A stretch of DNA of 62,608 nucleotides from Prevotella sp. (GCA_017449675.1 JAFTFG010000023.1:1-62608); one strand, 5' to 3'; numbered from the stretch's first letter, positions 19,001-26,288 are shown. Notes: generated by a model not told the origin, from the sequence alone. Numbers and translations: made by a program.

Positions 19001-19210
19001 CTTGACACTATTAGGTACCGACAGGGTATAGTTACCATCCAAGTCAGTCACCGTACCGTCATTGGAGCCTACAGCCTTTACCGTAGCACCAATCAGGGGC
19101 TCACCCGTCTCATCGACGATATTACCCTTGACGGTCACTTTCTGGGCCTGAGCCACGACTGCCACCGTCAACAGGACGACAACAGCCAATATCTTCTTCA
19201 TTATCTTCAT
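16091..19210 (-). CDS. susC: SusC/RagA-family TonB-dependent outer-membrane transporter
   Basis: 1039 residues. A signal peptide (about 1-22) precedes a carboxypeptidase-like regulatory domain (G-N-I-V-D-E-T-G-E-P-L-I-G-A-T-V), the E-L-V-V-I-G-Y-G-S-V-K-K signature near 108, and a plug domain (about 115-230, with Y-V-V-D-G-V-P and S-A-I-Y-G-S-R-G-A-N-G-V). A 22-stranded barrel follows, ending in aromatic A-T-F. It imports oligosaccharides through the outer membrane with energy from TonB. It starts 4 bases after the BspA-type gene ends, so the two are translationally close, and susD follows. Confidence 0.97.
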   Translation of the reverse strand: MKIMKKILAVVVLLTVAVVAQAQKVTVKGNIVDETGEPLIGATVKAVGSNDGTVTDLDGNYTLSVPNSVKQIEVSYIGYRNQKVAIKNGRADVHMSSDANQLEELVVIGYGSVKKGDVTNAVAQVKGDDLADRPVSNIASALQGELAGVDIQSTSGAPGSSVQIKVRGATSINEDGNTNPLYVVDGVPMDDNFDLQQLNPQDIESIEVLKDASSSAIYGSRGANGVIIVTCKKGNDDGKTTVTASVNFSLSTPERYMPVMSPEQWINWRMNANYNQYADTYAAGGAQVGDSYLRQVIIARGGAGTSAVIDPRWVMPGYGGLSLVDWQEAMFRPSVSQTYNLSITQGNKTNNYRASVSYVNQDGIVINTGFKRITAKLSGQTLLFNKLKLGVDVSPQMTVTTGGNVDGKDNAAMNALSLVPVVENEAGLYTAAEPYSRYIYAGSTASPVAVMDQRYYRDEQIRIQASAFANYTVTKGLDVKVLGSWIFNNRDRKRFTPSSAHRSWSSGEGYYAEALWTGNRSHKYHLEATATYDHTWNSKHHLNVVGGWSIESTQDGNSYNLAATQFPTNTIKGWTITDVTPTSFTATYTTNDHLVSYFARAEYGYDSRYLINASIRRDGSSRFGTNRKWGTFPAVSAAWRISNEHFWKPEWWVNQAKLRVSYGSNGSNSISANAADGLLTTSTYSKDGTVITGYVPASTANPDLGWQKTNSWNIGADVSLFSNRISFAADYYVKNISDMLYQVSMPAVIGYAKAYSNIGNIRTKGVELELKTENLVGKLKWTTKLSMGYSTNEVKSLGDNSAIYTGYDNKTQIIEVGHPVGEYYLYIADGIYMTEEDLMKYPTESTSVVGSVRYRDINGDGIIDENDRTYCGKPQASWTFGMTNSFKWKNWDASFLFTAQAGGKIWQGLARAIDMQSQGTSINRLDRWVNMWLSETNPGDGVVPRATNGSAEQFSTRWLYSTDFIKLKNITIGYRWRLPKKYALKVLRFTASCENVFMITGYKNGFSPESNNSGSQVAVTDYGAYPSARTFSLGINATF

Positions 19211-19213
19211 AGT

Positions 19214-20125
19214 TTATTCCTCCTCAATGGTTAGTTCACTCCAGCCCGGGGCACTCTGATAGGCGCTGAGGGCACCTGCCGGAACATAGATAACGGGATC
19301 GACCCCACTCTGGGCCTCATAGAGAGTCCCTTCCAGGGTAGGCGGTGTTACCGACTTCATGTGATAGGCGGCGATCTTCGAGCGGTCTGTGTCGCTGCGT
19401 CCACCAAAGGCCTTATCACCGATGGTCGTCACTGTCGAGGGGATGGTTATCTCCGTCAGTTTACTGCAATCGAAGAAAGCCATCGCACCGATGCTCTGCA
19501 ACCCCTCGGGCAATGTCACTGCGGTCAGTGCAGAGCAGCCGTAGTAAGCCATCTCACCTACCTTCGTCACTGATGACGGCAGGTTGGCGGCAGTCAGTTT
19601 GGTGCAGTAGCCGAAACATCCCTCAGGAATCTCCGTCACACCCTCTGGGATATTGATAGCGGTCAGTCCGACACAGATGGCGAAGGCACCGTCACCGATG
19701 GTCTGTACCGTAGCAGGCAACTCCAGCGTGGTCAGTGTGCGACAGCCCATCATGGCCTGTTCGCCGATGGCCGTCAACCGATAGGTCTGTCCGTTGGCAC
19801 TGACCGTCTCCGGCAGTACCAGATCACCCGTATAGGTGGTGACATTAATGGTAGCGGTAGACTCCGACTGCCAATGGCGAGGATTGTCACCATCGTAGGT
19901 CAGCGTGGCTGTTCCTGCCGTCGTTCCAGGCAACAGATACAGCGTCGTGTTGTCATCCAGCGTAGCAGTAAACTGCCCGCGACTGCTCGTGAAATAGTTG
20001 GGGTCGCCAGCCGTCAGGCCGTCATCGTCCTTACACGATGTCAATGCCCATACTCCCGTGGAGAGCATCAGCACTGTCAGTCCCTTCATGACATAAGCGT
20101 CCAACTTTAAGTTTCGCTTTTTCAT
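19214..20125 (-). CDS. BspA-type leucine-rich-repeat lipoprotein
   Basis: 303 residues from the ATG of M-K-K-R-N-L-K; a longer frame exists upstream but overlaps the preceding gene. A lipoprotein signal (W-A-L-T-S-C) is followed by an immunoglobulin-like stretch. About five BspA/LRR_5 repeats of roughly 23 residues follow (F-x-x-C-x-x-L-T-x-I-x-I-P-x-x-V-T-x-I-G), at about 110-265. BspA repeats occur on surface proteins of oral and gut Bacteroidota that bind host proteins or other bacteria. It is second in the PUL operon, directly before susC. That is an unusual companion for a SusC/SusD pair; a surface role with the transporter is inferred. Confidence 0.85.
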   Translation of the reverse strand: MKKRNLKLDAYVMKGLTVLMLSTGVWALTSCKDDDGLTAGDPNYFTSSRGQFTATLDDNTTLYLLPGTTAGTATLTYDGDNPRHWQSESTATINVTTYTGDLVLPETVSANGQTYRLTAIGEQAMMGCRTLTTLELPATVQTIGDGAFAICVGLTAINIPEGVTEIPEGCFGYCTKLTAANLPSSVTKVGEMAYYGCSALTAVTLPEGLQSIGAMAFFDCSKLTEITIPSTVTTIGDKAFGGRSDTDRSKIAAYHMKSVTPPTLEGTLYEAQSGVDPVIYVPAGALSAYQSAPGWSELTIEEE

Positions 20126-20144
20126 CTTGGTTAGTTTTAAGTTA

Positions 20145-21656
20145 TTATTTAATAAGATATTTCTTTCCTTGGCGAATGACGACACCCTTGCGGGAGTCTG
20201 TCACCACCCTACCTTGCAGGTCGTAGGCAGGAGTCTCTACACGCAGGTCTGTCAGCAGGGGGCGGATACCTGTTCCGGGGGTCATCTCCGCACCAGATAC
20301 TTTCTTAGCCTCCGCCACGGCTGCGGCATAGTTGCTGAAATCACAGCCCTTTCCTGAATAGTTCTTCTGTTGGAGGTAGGTCGTTGTATTGGCGGCGAAC
20401 ATACCGTCAGCCTGGCGGGGCAGGGTGAGACGGCTGACGCTGGTACTGACATAATCGGTGTTGACAGTGGCAGGACTGGTCCATCCGCTTCCTGTCCATG
20501 TGAATGAGTTATCCGTGATGGTATTCTTGCCGTCGGCACCATCCAACCATGTCACGTGCTTGCCACTGCCATGCAGCGACAGGTTATGATCCAGTTCATG
20601 ACCGTAGCCGTTGACATCCGTATTCTCCGAGGCGGCAGGTCCTTGTCTGTTCACCATACTATAATTATAGGCACCGCTGCCTGAAGAGGTATTATAATAG
20701 AAATGGATACCCCCCAGGTGATGGTTGGAGTAAATGCCGTTCGACTTGTTCTGGACAGCCAGACAGTGATACACCTGATGCTTGGGAGCGCCATCGGCCG
20801 GTAATGAGATACTGGTGGCACTCATACCATAGCCGCCGGCCTTGAAGCCATTACCGTCCTGCCGTTTGTTACCCTCGGCATCATAGCCGTTATGATAGGC
20901 AATGCTATAACAGAAGGTCACAGGCGAGAAACAGTTGATAAGGTCAAAGCCGTCGTCGGAGTTGTTCCACGCCCGGCATCCGATGAAGATATTATTCTCC
21001 TGACCTTCCAGTACATGACAGCCAAACCCGTCGTTCTGACCACCAATACCATTCTCCGACACAGGGTCGTAGTTGTTATAGCCGTCACAGTTGACAAACA
21101 GGTTATGGTGTGAGCGTCGTGTCAGATAGAAACCGATACCCATCCCGTCGTGGCAGGCAATATTCTCAAAGGTATTATACGAGCCATCGGTCACACGGAA
21201 GTTCTCGCTCTGCGTATGACTGGTGATATTCACCTGAATACCAGTCACCTCGAAGTTGCGGAACACCAGATACTGACCACTGACCAGGAAGGCGGTCACA
21301 CGATAACCTGTCGGATTGACGGCCGACATATCGAACACGGGACGCTGCCCGTTCTCTGTCAGTCCGATAAAACTGATGGGCTGTCCCTGCGTCCCCTTCT
21401 GGCTCATATCAAATATGATCTTATAGGGATCCGTCGTCTTAGAGATCTGTGACTCCGTAATAATATAGGTACCCGGCAGGATATACACCCTGTCGCCTGC
21501 CTTCACCACCTTCTGGGCTGCACCCAGTGTGGCGAAAGCGGTCTCACGTGTCGTCCCACTGTTGGCATCATTACCCGCCGTAGAGACAAAATAGTCAGTG
21601 GCCGACATCTGGAGTGCCGTCACCACTGCTATTGCCATAACACCTAATCTTTGCAT
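20145..21656 (-). CDS. PL9-type pectate/polygalacturonate lyase, secreted
   Basis: 503 residues from the ATG of M-Q-R-L-G-V-M; the frame extends 63 bases upstream but that part overlaps the promoter. A signal peptide precedes a right-handed beta-helix with the PL9 hallmarks: N-N-S-D-D-G-F-D near 232-238 (calcium-binding aspartates) and D-G-N-G-F-K near 265-270 (catalytic lysine). PL9 enzymes cleave polygalacturonate or related pectic backbones by beta-elimination with calcium. The last 25 residues carry the tail motif (Y-D-L-Q-G-R-V-V ... K-G-V-V-I ... G-K-K-Y-L-I-K), suggesting export to the surface. First gene of the SusC/SusD operon, so it defines pectin as the target. Confidence 0.88.
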   Translation of the reverse strand: MQRLGVMAIAVVTALQMSATDYFVSTAGNDANSGTTRETAFATLGAAQKVVKAGDRVYILPGTYIITESQISKTTDPYKIIFDMSQKGTQGQPISFIGLTENGQRPVFDMSAVNPTGYRVTAFLVSGQYLVFRNFEVTGIQVNITSHTQSENFRVTDGSYNTFENIACHDGMGIGFYLTRRSHHNLFVNCDGYNNYDPVSENGIGGQNDGFGCHVLEGQENNIFIGCRAWNNSDDGFDLINCFSPVTFCYSIAYHNGYDAEGNKRQDGNGFKAGGYGMSATSISLPADGAPKHQVYHCLAVQNKSNGIYSNHHLGGIHFYYNTSSGSGAYNYSMVNRQGPAASENTDVNGYGHELDHNLSLHGSGKHVTWLDGADGKNTITDNSFTWTGSGWTSPATVNTDYVSTSVSRLTLPRQADGMFAANTTTYLQQKNYSGKGCDFSNYAAAVAEAKKVSGAEMTPGTGIRPLLTDLRVETPAYDLQGRVVTDSRKGVVIRQGKKYLIK

Positions 21657-21703
21657 ATTTCGATCTAGTAGTCTGTTTTTGTTATTATCTCGATTTCTCA
21701 ATG

Positions 21704-21711
21704 CAAAAATA
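21704..21711 (-). promoter_or_regulatory. -7 element of the PL9/SusC/SusD operon
   Basis: The minus strand reads TATTTTTG, matching TAnnTTTG, 47 bases upstream of the PL9 start codon. No consensus -33 is seen, which fits a promoter that needs an activator such as the HTCS. Confidence 0.5.
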
Positions 21712-21771
21712 CAAAACATCAGTTATATGGCACTTTAATCTAATTCAAAAGTCTATACTTTCGTACGCAGA

Positions 21772-21808
21772 CTAAAAATTAGGCAGGACTCCGCTGAGCC
21801 CTGCCTTC
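21772..21808 (-). terminator. Intrinsic terminator after micropeptide 1
   Basis: AGGCAGG (21781-21787) pairs with CCTGCCT (21800-21806). On the minus strand the stem is followed by AATTTTTAG. It separates the micropeptide transcript from the PL9 operon. Confidence 0.75.
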
Positions 21809-21854
21809 TGAAACTTACAAAAAACTACTAACTAAAAACATATGAAGTTCCTAC

Positions 21855-22037
21855 TTAAAAGCCTATCCCTAAGATGCTGTTCACATCATCCAGATCCGGC
21901 AGATCTTCCATCTCGCGGCCCAGTGCGTCATTATTGTCTCCAGAACCTCCGTTGAGTCCTACACTTGCTGCCAACATCTGACGGGGAGCAATCATTACGA
22001 TCTTTGTCTCAGGCTGGATATATTGTTTCTTTATCAT
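21855..22037 (-). CDS. Micropeptide 1 (60 aa), paralogue of those at 30475 and 48254
   Basis: 60 residues starting M-I-K-K-Q-Y-I-Q-P-E-T-K-I-V-M-I, then M-L-A-A-S, a glycine-rich stretch and D-N-N-D-A-L-G-R-E, with an acidic tail ending in G-I-G-F. There is no signal peptide or clear membrane helix. The ATG at 22037 is chosen over the GTG one codon earlier because AGGAGG lies at ideal distance before it; such a strong Shine-Dalgarno sequence is unusual in this phylum. It begins 15 bases after the stop codon of the secreted protein at 22053-23294, so the two are surely co-translated. Two paralogues in this window sit in the same place after similar secreted proteins. Function unknown: a peptide precursor, a chaperone-like partner or a regulator are all possible. 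Confidence 0.7.
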   Translation of the reverse strand: MIKKQYIQPETKIVMIAPRQMLAASVGLNGGSGDNNDALGREMEDLPDLDDVNSILGIGF

Positions 22038-22211
22038 CACTGTGTCCTCCTTTTATTTAAGTATGACCTTTTTACCATTCACGATATAGAGACCCTTGGT
22101 GGGATGTGCCACACGCTGGCCGTTGAGGTTATAGTATACATTATCTATAATGGTCTTCTGACCTTCTACGACACTGATACCTGTTGCTCCGCCTCCGCCA
22201 ATGCTGAGTTC
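21917..22211. repeat. Near-identical direct repeat, copy 1
   Basis: The 3' end of the secreted-protein gene, its Shine-Dalgarno sequence and the start of micropeptide 1 are almost base-for-base the same as 30498-30789. The copies have the same orientation and are about 8.6 kb apart. Outside this segment the two gene pairs diverge strongly. Confidence 0.85.
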
Positions 22212-23294
22212 TATGCCACGAGAGGTCGCAGACACGTTGGTTGTCGTGCGAAGGAATGCTTTGTTGGCAGCCAGATCACCTGACCCAGTTGTATGCTTGA
22301 ATACGGCGTTACTGGTACCATCAGGCAACAGGATATAGTTGTAGTTCGTCTCATCACTACCTGTATTGATTGTCGTGGTCGCAGGTAAAGCATAGGTAGC
22401 CAGGTTAGCCACCAGCAGATTACCAGAAGCGGTGATTTGGTCCTCTACTGATTTCAGTGTCAGCACATCATCGGCGGCACCCTTGATAATAACACCCTGA
22501 CAGGCGGGAATACGGTTGCTCTCGGTTGCAGTCAATGTCACATCAGAACCATTTTCTGATGATGCATAATAGACTGCCGGAGTAGTACTTTTCGTATGAG
22601 CAGCAATGGTATAGGTATGGGGACCACTAAAGGTTACATAGCCGCAGGAAGGGATCGTGACAGTCTTTGAAATCTGTCCAGCACTTTCTGATACTACATA
22701 TTTAACACCATAGATTGTACAGGATGCCTGAGAAGTACCATTCATGCCAACGATGTGACAAATTACCTTACCACTACCCGCCGTGATCTCAGCCTGGGAG
22801 ATACTGACAGTAATCATTTGGAAATCTGTTTTGGTATTGTCTGGCAACTTAGCATCCTCGGTTGTGCCCTTGAACACCTTTACTTCTCGGCCACTGGCGG
22901 AATTACGGCAAAGCACATATATCTTACCCGGCTTTGTCACACGAAGTGACATACGGCCACCTGCACCTGTATCACTGGCAGCACCAGAATAGCCTGCACC
23001 ACGAGTCCCATTGAAAAACAGACCGGTATAATAGCCTGAAGGGAAAATAACATCATCACCATCTTTGGTTGCATTGGTCAAACGAGCCATGACCGAAGTC
23101 ACGGTTCTTGTTCCTAATGCCACATACAACCCGTCATAGTCAATCACATTATCCGTCCCTGTAACATTAAGGTTTTTGCCATACTGACCAAACAGCCACG
23201 TCGCTGTAGCACTATTAGCCACATCAGCGGCCCATGCTCCTAATGGCAGCAGGGCCAAGGCGCACAGCGCCAATTTGAGTAATTTTGTTTTCAT
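22053..23294 (-). CDS. Secreted modular protein with T-W-x-F domain, second beta domain and sorting-like tail
   Basis: 413 residues with a signal peptide (cleaved near A-W-A-A). Domain 1 runs from T-A-T-W-L-F near 30 to Y-G-V-K-Y-V near 205. Domain 2 starts at G-Y-V-T-F-S near 218 and contains I-P-A-C-Q-G-V-I-I-K-G and A-N-K-A-F-L-R-T-T. A tail follows with Y-Y-N-L-N-G-Q-R-V ... K-G-L-Y-I-V-N-G-K-K-V-I-L-K. The same domain order forms the C-terminal part of the PL4 lyase at 48421, so this looks like that binding/anchoring module without a catalytic part. Close relative of the protein at 30631 (same N-terminus and tail, different middle). No enzyme motif was recognised; a glycan-binding or surface-layer role is inferred. 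Confidence 0.75.
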   Translation of the reverse strand: MKTKLLKLALCALALLPLGAWAADVANSATATWLFGQYGKNLNVTGTDNVIDYDGLYVALGTRTVTSVMARLTNATKDGDDVIFPSGYYTGLFFNGTRGAGYSGAASDTGAGGRMSLRVTKPGKIYVLCRNSASGREVKVFKGTTEDAKLPDNTKTDFQMITVSISQAEITAGSGKVICHIVGMNGTSQASCTIYGVKYVVSESAGQISKTVTIPSCGYVTFSGPHTYTIAAHTKSTTPAVYYASSENGSDVTLTATESNRIPACQGVIIKGAADDVLTLKSVEDQITASGNLLVANLATYALPATTTINTGSDETNYNYILLPDGTSNAVFKHTTGSGDLAANKAFLRTTTNVSATSRGIELSIGGGGATGISVVEGQKTIIDNVYYNLNGQRVAHPTKGLYIVNGKKVILK

Positions 23295-23326
23295 ATCGTT
23301 TTGATTTTAATAATTGGTTACTGCTG

Positions 23327-23334
23327 CAAAGGTA
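23327..23334 (-). promoter_or_regulatory. -7 element for the secreted protein plus micropeptide 1 unit
   Basis: The minus strand reads TACCTTTG, an exact fit to TAnnTTTG, 33 bases before the start codon. Confidence 0.6.
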
Positions 23335-23490
23335 CACATTATATGATAGTAAGAGAGAGCACATCAGTTCACAGTTTAGCATAAATGTACAGAAGTACTA
23401 TTCTGGCAAAAATCGACATTTTTTTAAGTTAGGTAACATTTACCCCATATTTTTGGAACAAAACTGAACGAATGTTTGAATAATTTGTTG

Positions 23491-23498
23491 TATCTTTG
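23491..23498 (+). promoter_or_regulatory. -7 element for the vapE leader RNA
   Basis: TATCTTTG followed by GCAGC, an exact match to the Bacteroidota -7 consensus. It lies about 270 bases before the vapE start codon, which implies a long structured leader. Confidence 0.6.
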
Positions 23499-23504
23499 CA
23501 GCGT

Positions 23505-23730
23505 GATTTGATCACAATGCGAAGACAGGCTGGTACTGTCAGAGCAAATTTTGGTGGAAAAAGAGGGCTCAGTTTTTTGTTTTTGCCGAACTGCAATTCA
23601 AAAAGAAACTCAAAACGAAGGCTGCGTGCTCACTCCCATAGGGGCGTGAGCATTAGCGGTATACGACAATGAGTTGAAGCGCAGTTCGGCATGTCGTATA
23701 TTTAAGGTGCTTACGCCTCTCTTTTTGCTA
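23505..23730 (+). ncRNA. Structured, pseudoknotted leader RNA upstream of vapE
   Basis: About 225 bases without a coding frame but with several perfect stems. Stem A: 23584-23594 with 23681-23691 (11 bp). Stem B: 23660-23668 with 23692-23700 (9 bp, TATACGACA/TGTCGTATA). Hairpin C: 23627-23633 with 23646-23652 (7 bp), topped by CCC-ATA-GGG. An outer stem pairs 23558-23565 with 23719-23726. A small 5' hairpin pairs 23524-23528 with 23536-23540. The 3' arm of A lies in the loop of B and abuts the 3' arm of B, so A and B form an H-type pseudoknot. It could be a cis-regulatory leader or a separate small RNA of the vapE cassette. I do not recognise the family. Confidence 0.65.
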
Positions 23731-23766
23731 AACCATAACACGATATAAAAACAAATTTTTCAAATT

Positions 23767-25905
23767 ATGTTGTCAAACATTGAGATTACTTATTATCAGC
23801 ATTTCAAGGACACATGCCCCATACAGACCACGATGGAGCATATCGTCAGGCTGATCAGGGACGATGCGGCAGTAGCGGCGAAGACCGCTGCGCACCGCCA
23901 TGAGCCCCAGGCAGGCCACAAGGATGCCTGTCCTTTGTTTGCCGTCGCCGCTGTCATGCGGGACGGCAAGAGTGAGAACAAGATCGAGCGGATGACAGGA
24001 CTGTCACTGGTAGATATCGATCATGCGGACGACCTGGAGGCACTGTTCCGACGGGCGTGTGACGACCCTCATACGATGCTCTGCTACCGCACCATCAGCG
24101 GCAGGGGACTGCGTATCATCTTCCGCTATGCACTGGACGGGCATTACCCGCTCAGGCTACAGAAACAGTATTACGCCAAGGCCTTCGCCTACGGTAATGC
24201 CTATTACGACCGACTGTTGGGTGTAACGCACGACGACCAGTGTAAGAACGTGGGACGGTTGAGCGGCATCGCCCATGATGCCGACGTGTATTACCATGCC
24301 GGGGCACAGCCCTTCACCAAGGAGGAGATACAGGAGGCCTCCGACCGCCTGCTGCAACGACAGAAGGAGCACCGCAAGAGACAACGGGAACAGCGACGCA
24401 TTGCCGCCTGCTATGAGACGATGATCCGCCCTGAGGTGGAGGCCGACGGTGCCGTCTATGCCGCAGGCTCCCACAACGACTACGTGATGCGGGTAGGATA
24501 TAAGTTGAATCAGTTTGGGTTTTGTCTAGAGGCGGCGAAGGCATGGGCGGTCAACCAGTTTGCCGACTATGAGAAGACCGCCAGCGTCATCACGTCGTGC
24601 TATGAGCGGACGGAGGAACACGGTAGTCGGGGTGGACAGAAATACTGTCACGAACAGGACACGGACAACCGGGGACTGGCCAGCGTGGAGGAGATACAGG
24701 CGTTCCTCACCGAACGGATCCGGCTGCGCCATAATGTCATCACGGGAAGGGTGGAATATGAGGCGGACGGCAGATGGCTGCCTATCACCGACCGGGTGGT
24801 GAACACCTTATGGGTGTCGATGGCAAAGGACAAGACGGTGAAGGCACAGGACATCTACCGGGTGATAGAGAGTGACTTCGTACCGGCCTTCCATCCCTTC
24901 CGGGAATACCTGGAGAAACTGAACGAAGTTCCCGATGAAATCGACTATTTTCAACAACTTGCCGACACCATCACACTCAAGAATGCCTCCCCCGCCCTCT
25001 TCTACGAATACCTCAGGAAATGGCTCGTGGGGATGGTGGCAGGATGGCTCGACGACACGGTGGTGAACAATGTCATCCTCGTACTCATCGGTGAACAGGG
25101 CTTGTATAAGACGACGTGGTTCTCATACCTCCTCCCGCCACCCCTCCGACACTATTTCTACACCAAGACGAACGCCAACCGCATGGGGCGTGACGACCTC
25201 CTCACACTGGCCCAGTACGGACTGGTGTGCTGTGAGGAACTAGACACGATGCGACCGTCGGAACTCAACCAACTGAAGGCCGCCGTCACCATGACATCCA
25301 TCGACGAACGGGCGGCATACGCCCATTTCCATGAGCACCGACCCCATATCGCCTCGTTCTGCGGGACAGGTAATAACGCTCAATTCCTGTCGGATCCAAC
25401 GGGAAACCGACGCTGGCTACCCTTCGAGGTGACTGCCATCCGCTCGCCCCGGGAGCATCCGTTCCCCTATGAGGGCATCTACGCCCAGGCATACCGCCTG
25501 TACAAGAGTGGGTTCCGGTATTGGTTCTCACAGGATGAGATCGCCCGCCTCTCCAAGCACAACCGACAGTTTGAGACCCCGAAATTAGAGCATGAACTGA
25601 TACCGCTGTATTTCCGTAAACCGAGAGACCTGGAGGGCGGTGTCTTTATGTCCGTCGGTCGTGCGATGCAGATAATAAACGGCAGCGTGTCACAAAGACT
25701 GTCACCCATCGAGATGGGGCGGGCTTTCGGCGACCTGGGCTTCCACCGTGTGAAATGGGGCGGACAGCGTGGCTATATCGTCGTACAGCGCACCGCCGAT
25801 GAGATCCAGCAGACACAGCGTATGATGGCGGCGCAAGCCGTCAGTGAGGATACCCTGACCGGGCGACAGGGGTCGGATGGGGCATATGGGTCAGTGATTT
25901 TCTAA
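23767..25905 (+). CDS. VapE/VirE-family primase-helicase with BT4734-like N-terminal domain
   Basis: 712 residues. The N-terminal part (about 10-190) matches the BT4734/BF3469-like primase-polymerase domain (V-D-I-D-H near 82, G-R-G-L-R-I near 115, G-R-L-S-G-I near 163). The C-terminal part (about 400-620) is the virulence-associated E ATPase: a Walker A-like G-E-Q-G-L-Y-K-T-T near 442, the acidic C-C-E-E-L-D near 487, and D-P-T-G-N-R-R-W-L-P near 540. These proteins belong to phage satellites and integrative elements and probably start or help element DNA replication. First gene of a cassette with DUF4248, HU-like, smalltalk and P5-lysozyme genes, common in Bacteroidota with no agreed function. 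A folded leader RNA precedes it and a large inverted repeat follows. Confidence 0.85.
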   Translation: MLSNIEITYYQHFKDTCPIQTTMEHIVRLIRDDAAVAAKTAAHRHEPQAGHKDACPLFAVAAVMRDGKSENKIERMTGLSLVDIDHADDLEALFRRACDDPHTMLCYRTISGRGLRIIFRYALDGHYPLRLQKQYYAKAFAYGNAYYDRLLGVTHDDQCKNVGRLSGIAHDADVYYHAGAQPFTKEEIQEASDRLLQRQKEHRKRQREQRRIAACYETMIRPEVEADGAVYAAGSHNDYVMRVGYKLNQFGFCLEAAKAWAVNQFADYEKTASVITSCYERTEEHGSRGGQKYCHEQDTDNRGLASVEEIQAFLTERIRLRHNVITGRVEYEADGRWLPITDRVVNTLWVSMAKDKTVKAQDIYRVIESDFVPAFHPFREYLEKLNEVPDEIDYFQQLADTITLKNASPALFYEYLRKWLVGMVAGWLDDTVVNNVILVLIGEQGLYKTTWFSYLLPPPLRHYFYTKTNANRMGRDDLLTLAQYGLVCCEELDTMRPSELNQLKAAVTMTSIDERAAYAHFHEHRPHIASFCGTGNNAQFLSDPTGNRRWLPFEVTAIRSPREHPFPYEGIYAQAYRLYKSGFRYWFSQDEIARLSKHNRQFETPKLEHELIPLYFRKPRDLEGGVFMSVGRAMQIINGSVSQRLSPIEMGRAFGDLGFHRVKWGGQRGYIVVQRTADEIQQTQRMMAAQAVSEDTLTGRQGSDGAYGSVIF

Positions 25906-25910
25906 AATGC

Positions 25911-25970
25911 TACGCGCGTACGCAGGAACTCTGAAAAATTCACTTTTTGAACACTTCCTGCGTACGCGTA
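25911..25970. repeat. Inverted repeat after vapE
   Basis: CGCGTACGCAGGAA (25915-25928) is a perfect 14-base inverted match to TTCCTGCGTACGCG (25955-25968). Both arms extend further with a two-base bulge. There is no downstream T run, so it is not a simple terminator; it could be an RNA stem or a protein-binding site. Confidence 0.75.
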
Positions 25971-26065
25971 AGGAAATCTCAAAACCAACGCCCCTACCGA
26001 CCCATCTGACCCCTCACCGACATCACTACATCATCAACCGATATTTTCTAAAAACCCACAAAACA

Positions 26066-26287
26066 ATGATACCATTTGAGATAAAGCGCTATGGCAAGTC
26101 AGAACTGGCCAGACTCTACTGCCCGCATACGAAGACGAAGAAGGGGGCCCTCAACAACCTGAAGTTCTGGATCCGCACCAATCCCGACCTGCCCCATGCC
26201 CTCCAGTCATGCGGCACAGCCCCCTGTGCCCAGCACTACAGTCCCGAGGAAGTAGCCCTCATCGCCTACTACCTAGGGGAACCTTAG
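26066..26287 (+). CDS. DUF4248-type small protein of the vapE cassette
   Basis: 73 residues starting M-I-P-F-E-I-K-R-Y-G-K-S-E-L-A-R-L-Y-C-P. The frame is open back to 25907, but that extension would read through the inverted repeat, and the start used here gives the family-typical N-terminus. The pattern (K-S-E-L-A-x-L-Y, then A-L-x-x-L-K-x-W-I, then P-E-E-V-A-L-I-x-x-Y-L-G-E-P) resembles a small helix-turn-helix-like DNA-binding fold. It normally lies beside vapE and the HU-like gene in Bacteroidota, as here. No function is known; DNA binding is an inference from the helical pattern. The repeat block of the four-helix-bundle unit begins directly at its stop codon. Confidence 0.75.
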   Translation: MIPFEIKRYGKSELARLYCPHTKTKKGALNNLKFWIRTNPDLPHALQSCGTAPCAQHYSPEEVALIAYYLGEP

Positions 26288-26288
26288 G

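Noticed and set aside
18419-19234. A 271-codon frame antisense to susC
   Set aside because: Histidine/isoleucine-rich shadow translation of a conserved SusC gene; no independent signal.
23505-23730. Retron or self-cleaving ribozyme in the vapE leader
   Set aside because: No reverse transcriptase is nearby and I could not find hammerhead, twister or HDV core sequences; only the pseudoknot fold is supported.
25907-26065. N-terminal extension of the DUF4248 protein from 25907
   Set aside because: It would translate the large inverted repeat and gives a non-family N-terminus.
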